Shown here in pieces: positions 51,839 through 60,405 of a stretch of DNA of 64,000 bases. A model generated the notes under the pieces. The model saw nothing but the letters and a program-made list of their open reading frames with translations. It had not been told where the DNA came from and did no database searches. Source of the stretch: Fulvivirgaceae bacterium JP3-4 (GTDB lineage: Bacteria; Bacteroidota; Bacteroidia; Cytophagales; Cyclobacteriaceae); contig JARKND010000005.1 of the NCBI GenBank assembly GCA_029309925.1, positions 744,001 to 808,000 on the forward strand, given 5' to 3'. Both the position numbers and the translations under genes were made by a program. Within the stretch, counting starts at the first letter, position 1. Every line of letters starts with the position of its first letter.

Positions 51839-52864
51839 ATGGGATTTCTCGATTTCTTCACCAGCGACATTGCAATCGACCTGGGAACTGCCAACACACT
51901 GATCATATATCGCGATAAAATTGTTGTAGACGAGCCATCGATCATTGCGCTCGACAAGCAGGCAAATAAAGTGCTCGCAATCGGAAGAGAGGCGATGCAG
52001 ATGCACGAGAAAACTCATGAGCACATCAAGACCATTCGCCCATTGAAGGAAGGCGTGATCGCAGACTTTCAGGCGGCTGAAATGATGATCCGCGGTTTGA
52101 TCAAGATGATCGATACCGGCAAGCGGATGTTTCCGCCTTCTTATCGCATGGTGATCTGTATCCCATCAGGCATTACCGAGGTTGAGAAGAGAGCGGTTCG
52201 CGATTCTGCTGAACACGCTGGCGCGAAAGAGGTATATATGATCTACGAACCGATTGCTGCTGCGATCGGAACTGGCATTGACATTGAAATGCCAGTTGGT
52301 AATATGATCGTAGACATCGGAGGAGGTACTACCGATATTGCTGTTATTGCTTTGTCAGGAATTGTATGCGACCAGTCGATCCGCGTTGCAGGTGACACAT
52401 TCAATCGCGACATCCTCGATTATATGAGACGTCAGCACAATCTTCTGATTGGCGAACGCTCTGCAGAAAAAGTTAAGATCGAAGTGGGCTCCGCTTTGAC
52501 AGAGTTGGACGAAGGACCGGAAGACTACGAGATCCGTGGTCGTGACCTGATGACTGGTATTCCTAAAACGATCAAGATCTCATACTCAGAAGTTGCTTTT
52601 GCTTTGGATAAATCAGTTTCCAAACTGGAAGAAGCAGTATTGAAGGCGCTTGAAACTTCACCGCCTGAACTTTCGGCCGATATCTATGAAAGAGGAATCT
52701 ATCTGACCGGTGGTGGTGCGTTACTTCGCGGACTGGACAAGCGTCTCGCATTGAAGACAAAACTTCCAATTCACGTGGCGGAAGATCCATTGAAGGCTGT
52801 CGTAAGAGGAACTGGTGCAGCGCTTAAACAACTCGACAAATTCCGTGCTGTATTGATGACCTGA
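51839..52864 (+). CDS. mreB: Rod-shape protein MreB (actin-like)
   Basis: 341 aa, normal length. Filament-forming ATPase that guides lateral wall synthesis. Phosphate 1 FTSDIAIDLGTANTLIIY, the connect region, phosphate 2 NMIVDIGGGTTDIAVIAL, and the adenosine motif IYLTGGGALLRGLDKRL are all present. First gene of mreBCD-mrdA-rodA; mreC follows after 4 nt. Confidence 0.98.
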   Translation: MGFLDFFTSDIAIDLGTANTLIIYRDKIVVDEPSIIALDKQANKVLAIGREAMQMHEKTHEHIKTIRPLKEGVIADFQAAEMMIRGLIKMIDTGKRMFPPSYRMVICIPSGITEVEKRAVRDSAEHAGAKEVYMIYEPIAAAIGTGIDIEMPVGNMIVDIGGGTTDIAVIALSGIVCDQSIRVAGDTFNRDILDYMRRQHNLLIGERSAEKVKIEVGSALTELDEGPEDYEIRGRDLMTGIPKTIKISYSEVAFALDKSVSKLEEAVLKALETSPPELSADIYERGIYLTGGGALLRGLDKRLALKTKLPIHVAEDPLKAVVRGTGAALKQLDKFRAVLMT

Positions 52865-52868
52865 TTCC

Positions 52869-53708
52869 ATGGAACGGCTCTTTTTATTCTTTTACCAGTA
52901 CCGGGCCTTTTTTACATTTCTTGTTATCGAAGTAGTCTGCGCGTGGCTGATTATCGAAAATAATCAGTACCAGGGTGCCAAGTTCTTCAACTCATCAAGC
53001 GGCATGGTGGCGAGACTCAATAACTTCTCGCAGGATGTACGCGAGTATTTTCTGCTGCGCAATATCAATAGCACGTTGGCAGAAGAAAATGCAGTGCTGA
53101 GGAGCAAGCTCGAACAATTCAATCAAATCCATCAGGCTTCTGATTCGATCGGCCGCAAAGATTCAACCGTAATCAAGCAATTCGATTTCATCAGCGCGAA
53201 AGTGGTGAATAACTCCGTCAACCGTTTTACAAATTATCTGACGATCAACAAAGGATCGAGCTCAGGCGTCAGGCCTGGCATGGCGGTAATCAGCCCGCTG
53301 GGAGCTGTTGGGAAAGTAAAAGCTGTATCGAATCATTACAGTGTTGTTACCTCCATCCTTCACAAAGACTATAAGCTTTCCGTTCTGATGACCAGAACCG
53401 GATATTTTGGATCGGTCAGCTGGGACGGCAAGGATCCGGAATTCGCGCAGCTCAACTTCGTTCCAGGCCATGTTAATCCCGCGAAAGGTGATACGGTAGT
53501 CACTTCCGCTTACAACGCAGTATTTCCGGAGGGCATTATGGTCGGGATAATTGAAGAAGTAAAACAAACACCATCACTGTTCTACGATCTGAAAGTCCGG
53601 CTATCGCAGGATTTCAGAAAGCTGTCATATGTTGAGGTAGTGAGAAGTCATCTGAAAAATGAATTGGATTCGCTGCAGGGTCCGTATCTGGAGGAGGGGT
53701 CAAGATGA
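52869..53708 (+). CDS. mreC: Rod-shape protein MreC
   Basis: 279 aa. An N-terminal membrane span (about 11-29) precedes a coiled-coil (LRNINSTLAEENAVLRSKLEQFN) and two beta domains: ISAKVVNNSVNRFTNYLTINKG and GVRPGMAVISPLGAVGKVKAVS, the family signature. The periplasmic part links MreB to PBP2. The stop overlaps the mreD start by 4 nt. Confidence 0.95.
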   Translation: MERLFLFFYQYRAFFTFLVIEVVCAWLIIENNQYQGAKFFNSSSGMVARLNNFSQDVREYFLLRNINSTLAEENAVLRSKLEQFNQIHQASDSIGRKDSTVIKQFDFISAKVVNNSVNRFTNYLTINKGSSSGVRPGMAVISPLGAVGKVKAVSNHYSVVTSILHKDYKLSVLMTRTGYFGSVSWDGKDPEFAQLNFVPGHVNPAKGDTVVTSAYNAVFPEGIMVGIIEEVKQTPSLFYDLKVRLSQDFRKLSYVEVVRSHLKNELDSLQGPYLEEGSR

Positions 53709-54220
53709 GCAGGATAGGCATCATACAGGTCATTTCGTTTTTCATCTACCTTTTCTACCAGGTGTTGATCCTTAAAAACATCGTGTTGTTCAATACTGCA
53801 TTTTGCTTTCTTTACGTAGCATACCTGTTTTTCCTGCCTGTGGAATCCAATCCATTGATGTTGATGCTTGCGGGCTTTCTGATGGGTTTTACAGTTGATA
53901 TTTTCTATGATAGCCTGGGGTTGCACGCGTTTGCCAGTGTATTTGTGATGTACCTTAGAAATTACTGGTTGTCGTCTATCACACCGCAGGGTGGCTATGA
54001 TACCAACGTTACCCCGTCAATCGCTGCCCACGGAGTACAGTGGTTCCTGGTCTATACTATTCCGCTTGTGTTCGCTCATCACGCGGTTCTGTTCTTTATC
54101 GAGGCTGGTGGCTTCGGAATGTTTTGGTTTACACTTTGGAAGGTTATCACTAGTACAATCTTTACAACTATTGTAACTTTAATTGTTCAGTACTTGTTCC
54201 CGAGTGGACGGTACCGCTGA
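53705..54220 (+). CDS. mreD: Rod-shape protein MreD
   Basis: 171 aa with about five hydrophobic segments and FTVDIFYDSLGLHAFASVFVMYLRNYWL, a typical MreD element (the D-x-x-x-D/Y-S-L-G helix). Integral membrane member of the elongasome. Overlaps mreC by 4 nt and lies 41 nt before the PBP2 gene. Sequence conservation is low in MreD, so context carries weight. Confidence 0.92.
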   Translation: MSRIGIIQVISFFIYLFYQVLILKNIVLFNTAFCFLYVAYLFFLPVESNPLMLMLAGFLMGFTVDIFYDSLGLHAFASVFVMYLRNYWLSSITPQGGYDTNVTPSIAAHGVQWFLVYTIPLVFAHHAVLFFIEAGGFGMFWFTLWKVITSTIFTTIVTLIVQYLFPSGRYR

Positions 54221-54261
54221 TTTTTTAAACTTATTCGTTGGCCTGAAGCAACAAGTGTTCT

Positions 54262-56094
54262 ATGAACGAAGGCAGAAGGGAAATTATTCAGATCGCATTT
54301 GCATTGATAGGAATTATCTTTCTTATCAAACTATTCTCTATTCAGGTTGTTGACCGCAAATACAAAGACCTGGCAAACAGCAATGCGGTGCTTGAAGTGG
54401 TTGATCCGCCTGTGCGTGGTCTTATCTACGATCGCAATGGTAAACTAATTGTCTACAATACACCCGAGTTTGACCTGCTCATTCTGAAGAAAGAAGTAAA
54501 AGACCTTGACAGTGCAGCTTTCTGTGACGTATTCTCCATGACCATGCCTGAACTCCGCGAAAAGTTTAAGGAGCTGAGAAGGAAAAAAGAATACTCACCC
54601 CGCAAGCCAACGGTATTCCTCACACAGTTGTCAAACCTCGACTTTGCAAAAATCCAGGACCGCATCGATGAGTTTCCGGGATTTATGATCCAGGCAAGGA
54701 GTACCAGGGCATACACGAAGAATGTGATGGCGAATGCCCTCGGTTATGTAAGTGAGATCTCAAAGACCCAGCTTGAACGCGACCAGAGTAAATTCTATCG
54801 TCAGGGCGAAGGTATTGGCCAAAGCGGAATTGAAGCTTACTACGAACAGTACCTGCGAGGGCGAAGCGGAAAACGTTTCCTGCTTCGCGATGTTGACGGA
54901 ATCGTGAAGGGCTCTTTCGCCAATGGCGAATACGATACGCTTTCCGTACCGGGTCAGAATCTTACCACCACCATAGACCTTGACCTGCAGGAATATGGCG
55001 AGTTCCTCATGAAAGGAAAAGCGGGCAGTATCATCTGCATCGAGCCTGCCACTGGTGAGGTACTCTCCATGGTTTCGGGGCCATCATACGATCCTACTTT
55101 GCTCACCGGAAAAAACTATAGTGATAATTTCGTGCTGATCAACAGCGACACCAACAAGCCACTGTTCAACAGGCCGTTGATGGCGCAATATCGTCCCGGC
55201 TCGATTTTTAAGATCGCGCAGGCGATGGTGGCATTGCAGGAAGGTGTGATCACGCCCGACACACGCTTTAAGTGCGATCGCTCCATCATCGGTTGTCACG
55301 GCCCGCACAGCAATGAAGATCTTCGCGGTGCCATCACAAACTCATGCAACCCTTACTTCTACCAGGTACTGAAGCGCATGCTGAACAAAGGCAAGTCTGA
55401 CAATCCGTTTGATGACACCCGCATAGGACTCGAAGAATGGAGCAAACACATTTCAAGTTTTGGATTTGGCAAAAGACTTGGAATCGATCTGCCGAACGAA
55501 AAGAACGGCCTCGTGCCAAGCCCCGCGTTTTATGACAGGGCCTACACCGGCAGACCATGGAAGTTTTCAAATATTTATTCGATAGCGATTGGCGAAGGTG
55601 AAAATCTTGTTGTGCCGTTGCAGATGGCAAACTTTGCCGCGACCGTTGCCAACAAAGGATATTACATCACACCTCACCTGGTGAAGTCCATAGGAAATTC
55701 AGGCAAGCCTCTGCCGGAATACGAAGAGAAACACTACACGACCATCGATCCGCAAAATTTTGAAATCGCTGCAGATGCGATGGAGGAAGTGGTACGCTCT
55801 GGAACGGGACAATATCGCGCGAGTCTTAAAGACATCGTAGTCTGCGGTAAAACAGGATCGGTGCAGAACGATGCAAAGACGATGAAGAACGCGAGACCCG
55901 ATCACTCAGTTTTCATCGCGTATGCGCCTAAGGAAAATCCGAAAATTGCGGTGTCGGTCTATGTGGAGTGGTCAGGGCAGGGAGCAAGAGCAGCAGCATC
56001 TATCGCCAGCCTGATGATTGAAAAATATTTGTACGGAAATACGAAGAGACCGCACATTCAGGATTACGTTTTAAAAGGGGACTTTTTGGATTGA
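54262..56094 (+). CDS. mrdA: Penicillin-binding protein 2 (transpeptidase)
   Basis: 610 aa. Crosslinks lateral-wall peptidoglycan in the periplasm. One N-terminal span (8-28), the pedestal domain with VRGLIYDRNGKLIVYN, then the transpeptidase domain: S314-x-x-K317 in YRPGSIFKIAQAM, S361-x-N363 in ITNSCNPYF and K530-T-G in VCGKTGSVQN. The Ser-x-x-Lys, SxN and KTG spacing is normal. Overlaps the rodA start by 4 nt (TTGA). Confidence 0.97.
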   Translation: MNEGRREIIQIAFALIGIIFLIKLFSIQVVDRKYKDLANSNAVLEVVDPPVRGLIYDRNGKLIVYNTPEFDLLILKKEVKDLDSAAFCDVFSMTMPELREKFKELRRKKEYSPRKPTVFLTQLSNLDFAKIQDRIDEFPGFMIQARSTRAYTKNVMANALGYVSEISKTQLERDQSKFYRQGEGIGQSGIEAYYEQYLRGRSGKRFLLRDVDGIVKGSFANGEYDTLSVPGQNLTTTIDLDLQEYGEFLMKGKAGSIICIEPATGEVLSMVSGPSYDPTLLTGKNYSDNFVLINSDTNKPLFNRPLMAQYRPGSIFKIAQAMVALQEGVITPDTRFKCDRSIIGCHGPHSNEDLRGAITNSCNPYFYQVLKRMLNKGKSDNPFDDTRIGLEEWSKHISSFGFGKRLGIDLPNEKNGLVPSPAFYDRAYTGRPWKFSNIYSIAIGEGENLVVPLQMANFAATVANKGYYITPHLVKSIGNSGKPLPEYEEKHYTTIDPQNFEIAADAMEEVVRSGTGQYRASLKDIVVCGKTGSVQNDAKTMKNARPDHSVFIAYAPKENPKIAVSVYVEWSGQGARAAASIASLMIEKYLYGNTKRPHIQDYVLKGDFLD

Positions 56095-57368
56095 GACAGG
56101 AAGAAAAAATTATCACAACCAAGATCGACTGGGTGACAGTCGTGCTTTACATGGCCATTGTTTTTTTTGGCTGGTTGAACATTTTTGCCGTTACCTATGA
56201 TGCTGAAGCCGAGCAAAGCATTTTTGATTTGTCGTTGAACTCCGGGCGTCAGCTCATGTTCATCGTAACTTCAGGTATTTTGATTGCTGCCATTCTTATT
56301 ATTGATCGTCAGTTTTACGAAACGTTTGCCTACATCATTTATGGCTTGATCCTTTTTCTGTTGCTTCTCGTACCGATCATCGGAAAGGAAGTGGGTGGAA
56401 ACAAGGCGTGGTTAGGTATCGGTTCTTTTGGTGTTCAGCCTTCTGAGTTTGCAAAATTTGCGACTGCCCTCGTTGTTGCCAAGGTGATCGGCTCAATCGG
56501 ATTCAAAATGGACAACCTGAGAAATCAGGTGATCCTGTTTGCCATCATCGGTGCTCCGATCCTGCTGATCCTTCTTCAGAAAGATTACGGAACTGCAATG
56601 GTGTTTCTGATCTTCTCTGTTGTATTCTATCGCGAGGGGATGTCCCCTTTTCTCATCCTTCTCGGACTTGGCGCTGCAGCGCTGTTCATCCTTACTTTAT
56701 TGGTTGAAAACAACTGGATTCTCTTCGGAACGATCGGTGCTGTCTGGGCGCTGATGATGTACATGAACCGGAGAAAGAAAATAAAAACCCTCGTGACGAT
56801 TACTGCGGGTGCCGCGATTCTTGCATTTTTCATCGGCAGCGTGGAAGCTGTGTTCAACCTGCTGGAGGATCACCATCAGCGAAGAATTGTTTCAATGCTG
56901 AACCCTGATGCCGACCCGCTTGGCTACGGCTGGAATGTAACACAGTCAAAGATCGCGATCGGCAGCGGTGGATTTTTCGGGAAGGGATTTTTAGAGGGAA
57001 CGCAAACCAAATTCGACTTCGTGCCGGAGCAAAGCACCGACTTTATATTCTGTACCATTGGCGAAGAGCATGGATGGATCGGTAGTCTGATGGTGGTGAC
57101 ACTCTTCATGGCTCTGCTCATGCGCATTATCTTCCTTGCAGAACGACAGAAGAACCGGTTCGCGCGCGTGTATGGCTATTCCGTTGCATGCATTTTATTC
57201 TTCCACTTTGCAGTCAATATCGGCATGACCATCGGCCTGTTTCCGGTCATCGGTATTCCACTTCCGTTCTTCAGCTATGGAGGTTCATCGTTATGGGGCT
57301 TCACTGTATTGCTGTTTCTCTTCCTGAAGCTTGATGCGCACCGGATGCAGGTGTTACAGAGACTTTAA
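56091..57368 (+). CDS. rodA: Rod-shape glycosyltransferase RodA
   Basis: 425 aa SEDS-family polymerase of lateral-wall glycan, partner of PBP2. About ten hydrophobic segments; LKVPIIGKEVGG-type loop VPIIGKEVGGNKAWLGIG, FGVQPSEFAKFATALVVAKVI, LLQKDYGTAMVFLIFSVVF, the long extracellular loop GWNVTQSKIAIGSGGFFGKGFLEGTQTKFDFVPEQSTDFIF with the catalytic aspartate, and PVIGIPLPFFSYGGSS. Start is TTG at 56091, in the PBP2 stop overlap. Last gene of the operon; array G follows 2 nt later. Confidence 0.95.
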   Translation: MRQEEKIITTKIDWVTVVLYMAIVFFGWLNIFAVTYDAEAEQSIFDLSLNSGRQLMFIVTSGILIAAILIIDRQFYETFAYIIYGLILFLLLLVPIIGKEVGGNKAWLGIGSFGVQPSEFAKFATALVVAKVIGSIGFKMDNLRNQVILFAIIGAPILLILLQKDYGTAMVFLIFSVVFYREGMSPFLILLGLGAAALFILTLLVENNWILFGTIGAVWALMMYMNRRKKIKTLVTITAGAAILAFFIGSVEAVFNLLEDHHQRRIVSMLNPDADPLGYGWNVTQSKIAIGSGGFFGKGFLEGTQTKFDFVPEQSTDFIFCTIGEEHGWIGSLMVVTLFMALLMRIIFLAERQKNRFARVYGYSVACILFFHFAVNIGMTIGLFPVIGIPLPFFSYGGSSLWGFTVLLFLFLKLDAHRMQVLQRL

Positions 57369-57370
57369 GG

Positions 57371-57539
57371 AATTAGGAAATTAGGCATTAGGCATTAGTT
57401 TGGGTGCAACCAACGATGGTTCGGGCTATTGAGACGTTTGAATTGCTGATGTGTTCCTATCGTGGGGACCGATGTCTGCACACAAGAGACCTAATGCCTA
57501 ATGCCTAATGCCTAATGCCCAATGCCTAATGCCTCCTCC
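57371..57539. repeat. Heptamer array G with inverted partner (TTAGGCA family)
   Basis: Left arm 57371-57398 has TTAGGCA twice and a half-unit; it begins 2 nt after the rodA stop. The right array 57491-57532 is six units of CTAATGC (one CCAATGC). The arms are complementary and separated by about 90 nt. Lies between convergent rodA and the hypothetical gene at 57587. Confidence 0.9.
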
Positions 57540-57586
57540 GATCGAAGATCACGTCTCAAACCAAAAACGAAAGTATTCGGAGGGTT

Positions 57587-58645
57587 TTATGCAAAACGTT
57601 GCTCCACCATTTCCATAAATTCATGGAACTCCTTGCTGTCGCGGTCCCAGTTGGACGAGTGGCGTTCAAGGTAACGAAGCGCGGAAGTCATGTCCGGGAG
57701 TTGATCGATGTCTTCGATGGCGCGGCTGAATGATTCAAAGTCTCCATAAAAAAGGACCTTGGTGAACATAAATTTCTGATTGATAGAAAGACTGTCTTTG
57801 ATACGACTGATCTTTTTGAGGTTATCCATGAGCGCCTGTTTACCAGCGGTGGTGCGCTCGTTGATCGTTGATTCTTTCTTTACTTCCTGCACAACTACTT
57901 TTTTCTGTTCTACGATCACTTTGTCTTCGGCATACGTGGTGCGCGTTTCGCTCATTTCAGATTTGATCTCTTGTTGTGGAGCGGATGGCCTGACGACTTC
58001 CTGCGGCACGGGTTTCGTGATGTAGAAGGTTGCAGGATCAAGGGTATGGACCTCTGAGAATTTCTCGATGTATCCATCCAGATCTTCCGGAGTGAAATTC
58101 ACTTCTTCCAGGATCTGATCGAGGATGGCAAATGCTTCGTTGCCAGGAATCTGGTCAACCTTCCGCTGTTCGAGCGTGTGCAACATTCTCTCGATGGGCG
58201 CCTTGTTGATCTTAATGTATTTGATCTCATCCCTGAGTGATGCGACTTCCAGTTTATTGTCTTTACCGGTAACCAGCATCGAAAAGAAATCGTAAGGATC
58301 GAAGATGGCGAGCAGTGTCTGGCTAACCGCCTTCTTCAGGAGCGGAGAGAAATGTGCACGGTCGATCAGGATGTGGTTCGAAACCACCGACATGTAATTC
58401 GCGAGTGCTTCCTTTACCTCAGGATTTTCATTGTCGAAGTAGGAGCTTTTTTGTTTGCGTGTTTCTTCCTTCCAGGCCTTAAAAAGTTCCCGGATCACAA
58501 ACAGGTTTACCTGTTGAATGGAAGACAGCGCAAGGATTTGCTGGCCGTTGATCTTTTCCTTGTTCGCAAAAAAATTCTTCAGAAGTTTTTCAGCGTAGGC
58601 ATCGCCATACACTGCAATCGCTTCGAGACTAATCTTCTCATCCAT
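57587..58645 (-). CDS. Hypothetical protein with helical repeats and a low-complexity middle
   Basis: 352 aa; not recognised. The first 200 residues look helical and include DRAHFSPLLKKAVSQTLLAIFDPYDFFSMLV. A Lys/Glu/Val-rich linker (about 220-275: EQKKVVVQEVKKE) follows. The C-terminal segment SLSINQKFMFTKVLFYGDFESFSRAIEDIDQLPDMTSALRYLE resembles a short C-terminal motif I recall in several unrelated Bacteroidota proteins. No signal peptide. Convergent to rodA and divergent from the ferredoxin gene. Perhaps a cytoplasmic adaptor; no function asserted. Confidence 0.6.
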   Translation of the reverse strand: MDEKISLEAIAVYGDAYAEKLLKNFFANKEKINGQQILALSSIQQVNLFVIRELFKAWKEETRKQKSSYFDNENPEVKEALANYMSVVSNHILIDRAHFSPLLKKAVSQTLLAIFDPYDFFSMLVTGKDNKLEVASLRDEIKYIKINKAPIERMLHTLEQRKVDQIPGNEAFAILDQILEEVNFTPEDLDGYIEKFSEVHTLDPATFYITKPVPQEVVRPSAPQQEIKSEMSETRTTYAEDKVIVEQKKVVVQEVKKESTINERTTAGKQALMDNLKKISRIKDSLSINQKFMFTKVLFYGDFESFSRAIEDIDQLPDMTSALRYLERHSSNWDRDSKEFHEFMEMVEQRFA

Positions 58646-58729
58646 GTTGATCGTATCGGATTAATGCCTTTAATTGGCGGTTATAAAGTTAATTGTTATT
58701 GGCGCATTTCCACACCTAAAGCCCGAAAC

Positions 58730-59050
58730 ATGTCCACGATTCTGATCGCTAACTGGAAAAATAAAACCCTTTCGGTTAACGATCCAAATGTTTCCCTGCT
58801 GCGTCTTTTCCAGAACCACCGGCTGGACTGGATGCATGCCTGCGGAGGAAAGGGCAGATGCACCACATGTAAAGTGATAGTCCTGGAAGGAATGGAAAAC
58901 TTCAGCCAGGTAACACCTGCGGAAAACCGCTATCGGGCCATGGGCGCTCTGCAGTCAAACGAACGATTATCATGCCAGGTGAGAGTGCTGGGGGACGTTA
59001 CCGTGGAAGTTCCGGAGGAATACAAGCTTCCTCATATCACCTATTCCTGA
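58730..59050 (+). CDS. 2Fe-2S ferredoxin
   Basis: 106 aa from the ATG at 58730. The cluster cysteines form ACGGKGRCTTCKVIV (CX5CX2C) with the fourth in LSCQVRV, the arrangement of plant-type/adrenodoxin-like ferredoxins. The start is chosen because the frame extends upstream to 58352 through the coding region of the gene on the other strand, with no family resemblance there. Partner redox enzyme not identifiable. Confidence 0.92.
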   Translation: MSTILIANWKNKTLSVNDPNVSLLRLFQNHRLDWMHACGGKGRCTTCKVIVLEGMENFSQVTPAENRYRAMGALQSNERLSCQVRVLGDVTVEVPEEYKLPHITYS

Positions 59051-59086
59051 CGTCTATCACACTTAAGAATTTTTGTATTTTGCGAT

Positions 59087-59683
59087 ATGTTTATCGAGCC
59101 GCAATTTGGAGGAAAGTCGCGCCAGGAAAGAGCCGGATGGATTGAAGTGATTTGCGGCTGTATGTTTTCCGGAAAAACGGAAGAGCTGATCAGGCGGCTG
59201 AACCGCGCGATCATTGCCAAACAGAAAGTTGAAATATTCAAGCCTGTGATCGACAACCGTTATCACGATACCAATGTGGTGTCGCACAACGAGAACGCTA
59301 TCCGGTCAACGCCTGTGAATTTCGCAAACGACATCCTGCTACTGGCTGGTGACAGCGATGTAGTCGGCATTGACGAAGCTCAATTTTTTGATGAGGCGAT
59401 CGTTGAAGTATGTAACACCCTTGCCAACCAGGGAAAACGCGTGATCGTTGCCGGCCTCGACATGGATTTTGAAGGCAAACCTTTCGGACCCATGCCATTC
59501 CTTCTTGCGGTTGCCGAATTCGTAACCAAAGTTCACGCCATCTGTGCACAGACCGGTGAGCTTGCTTCATTCTCGTATCGACTCATCTCAAACGATAACC
59601 AGGTGATGCTTGGTGAGCTTGGTCAATATGAAGCGCGAAGCCGCAAGGCCTTCTTTGATGGAATGAAAGATCGTAAGAAATAG
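59087..59683 (+). CDS. tdk: Thymidine kinase
   Basis: 198 aa type II thymidine kinase. Walker A GCMFSGKTEELIRRL, the DEAQFFDEA Walker B region, and the lid segment FRLI-type SFSYRLISNDNQVMLGELGQYEARSRKAF are clear. The usual four zinc cysteines are reduced (HAICAQTGELASFSYR has one), a variant seen in this phylum's enzymes. A -7-like TATTTTG ends close to the ATG. Follows the ferredoxin gene by 36 nt. Confidence 0.95.
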   Translation: MFIEPQFGGKSRQERAGWIEVICGCMFSGKTEELIRRLNRAIIAKQKVEIFKPVIDNRYHDTNVVSHNENAIRSTPVNFANDILLLAGDSDVVGIDEAQFFDEAIVEVCNTLANQGKRVIVAGLDMDFEGKPFGPMPFLLAVAEFVTKVHAICAQTGELASFSYRLISNDNQVMLGELGQYEARSRKAFFDGMKDRKK

Positions 59684-59707
59684 CGCGATCAAACGGAGTG
59701 TAATCCG

Positions 59708-60376
59708 ATGATTCACAAAACACGAGGAATTGTTTTCAGATTCACCCGCTATGGCGAGACCTCTATCATTGTCACAATTTTTACTGAGGCCTTCGGACTG
59801 CAGAGTTATATTGTAAATGGTGTTCGCAGTAAAACTTCAAAAAACAAAATTGCACTCTATCAGCCGTTAACTTTGCTCAATCTTGTCGTGTATCATCGCG
59901 AACATGCCAACCTCGAACGCATCAAAGAAATACATTGCTTCCATCCCTACCAGTCACTGACAGTTGATATCAAAAAGTCAACGATCGCCATGTTCATCAC
60001 GGAGCTGCTGAACAAAACTGTAAAGGAGGAAAGTGCTGCACCAACTCTATTTGAGTTTCTTGTCGATGCGCTGATCAGGATGGATACGCTTGCGAAAAAC
60101 GAAGAGAATGCCCATCTGATCTTCCTGATAAAATTGAGTCGATACCTTGGCTTCGGCCCGCAGTTCGCCAATGAAGTACTGGGCGGCAGGGTGGCGGACG
60201 AAAAAACTGAAATCGTACTGCAGCAGATGCTGAGTGCTGATTTTGAAAATGAACTGGTGATTACTAAGGAACAGAGAAGAAATTTACTGGAACTCCTACT
60301 GAAGTTTTACCAGGAGCATCTGGAGAATTTTGGAGAGCTGAAGTCCGTGCAGGTATTAAGAGACGTGCTTTCGTAG
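59708..60376 (+). CDS. recO: DNA repair protein RecO
   Basis: 222 aa. Loads RecA onto SSB-coated DNA with RecR. OB-fold start KTRGIVFRFTRYGETSIIVTIFTEAFGLQSYIVNGVRSKTS, then HFYQPLTLLNLVVYHRE-type segment (ALYQPLTLLNLVVYHREHANLERI), followed by a helical region (FITELLNKTVKEE). The Zn-binding cysteines of E. coli type are absent, as is common in this phylum. 24 nt after tdk. Confidence 0.9.
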   Translation: MIHKTRGIVFRFTRYGETSIIVTIFTEAFGLQSYIVNGVRSKTSKNKIALYQPLTLLNLVVYHREHANLERIKEIHCFHPYQSLTVDIKKSTIAMFITELLNKTVKEESAAPTLFEFLVDALIRMDTLAKNEENAHLIFLIKLSRYLGFGPQFANEVLGGRVADEKTEIVLQQMLSADFENELVITKEQRRNLLELLLKFYQEHLENFGELKSVQVLRDVLS

Positions 60377-60383
60377 TACAAAG

Positions 60384-60403
60384 CCTTGAACCTTGAACCT
60401 GAA
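60384..60403. repeat. Short heptamer array H
   Basis: CCTTGAA, CCTTGAA, CCTGAAT in 20 nt between the stop codons of convergent recO and the response regulator. Two clean units plus a decayed one; resembles the CCGAA-type units of array E. Only a weak inverted match (TTCAAG) nearby. Confidence 0.5.
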
Positions 60404-60405
60404 TT

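Noticed and set aside
58352-58729. 232-residue ferredoxin with a long N-terminus
   Set aside because: The upstream part reads through the antisense of the hypothetical gene; the ferredoxin fold begins at 58730.
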